NCBI GenBank assembly: GCA_012267385.1
Contig: JAAXGW010000026.1
Location: 62,001 to 126,000, forward strand
Reading direction: 5' to 3'
Source of the DNA: OMG group bacterium
GTDB lineage: Bacteria > Pseudomonadota > Gammaproteobacteria > Pseudomonadales > Azotimanducaceae
DNA: 64,000 bases
Part shown: positions 63,957 through 64,000 of the stretch, piece by piece
Position numbering within the stretch: position 1 is the stretch's first letter
Layout of the letters: the number at the start of each line of letters is the position of its first letter
Made by a program: the position numbers and the translations under genes
The notes under the pieces: model-generated
What the model was told of the DNA's origin: nothing
What the model saw: the letters and a program-made list of their open reading frames with translations, nothing else
Database searches by the model: none

Positions 63957-64000
63957 GATCCATCTACCTTTCGGGGTTGTATTCCCAAAACGCTCGCACC

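Noticed and set aside
1-64000. CRISPR array, insertion sequence, integrase or tRNA gene
   Set aside because: No regular repeats, transposase frame, or tRNA-like structure other than tmRNA was seen by eye.

Overview
This window is chromosomal DNA of a gammaproteobacterium, probably free-living and marine, that I cannot place to genus. The evidence is gene order: ribD-nusB-thiL-pgpA-xseB-ispA; nadB divergent from rpoE-rseA-rseB-rseC beside ygfZ/sdhE; a SUF Fe-S operon; and a one-piece tmRNA with the tag ANDDNYALAA. Base composition is moderate (mid-40s % GC by eye) and even, with no insertion sequence, prophage, integrase, CRISPR array or tRNA gene seen.

Layout. 1-3245 (minus): two paralogous membrane-anchored proteins built from repeated TonB-C-like domains; the left one is broken by two frameshifts and runs off the edge. 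3423-8857 (plus): glyA and the riboflavin/thiamin/lipid/isoprenoid housekeeping run. 9212-9569: tmRNA, overlapped antisense by the end of a large ABC-2-permease/M1-peptidase-like gene. 13095-18766 (minus): TonB-dependent receptor, exported peroxiredoxin, pdxJ, two tandem YciB-like membrane proteins and ygfZ. 18799-24377: sdhE, nadB and the envelope-stress sigma-E operon with a SPOR-like protein. 24444-36745: mixed metabolic genes (VOC protein, methyltransferase, PD-(D/E)XK protein, M32 carboxypeptidase, lepA, enoyl-CoA hydratase, gamma-glutamyltransferase, msrB, alaA, FAD oxidoreductase, tusA).

36897-50276 (plus) is the most unusual part: twelve consecutive same-strand genes that look like one envelope machine. 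They encode a MotA/TolQ/ExbB-type proton-channel subunit, two ExbD/MotB-like subunits whose periplasmic part is a coiled coil plus a von Willebrand A domain, an Hsp70/actin-like protein with an FHA-like end, two membrane-anchored TPR/PEGA proteins (one with a cysteine-less FGE-sulfatase domain), an acidic exported protein, a TPR/TonB-C protein and four lipoproteins. A sequence resembling a sigma-E promoter lies before the second gene. My inference is an ion-driven motor coupling the inner membrane to outer-membrane lipoproteins; I know of no described system with this composition.

50302-64000: a methyltransferase, a second TonB-dependent receptor with a clear terminator, a nucleotidyltransferase and an unusual uvrA (plus), then a minus-strand run sufS-sufA-sufT-sufE followed by a sterol-desaturase-family protein, a GH3-family protein and an enolase-superfamily enzyme. 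sufBCD would be expected beyond the right edge.
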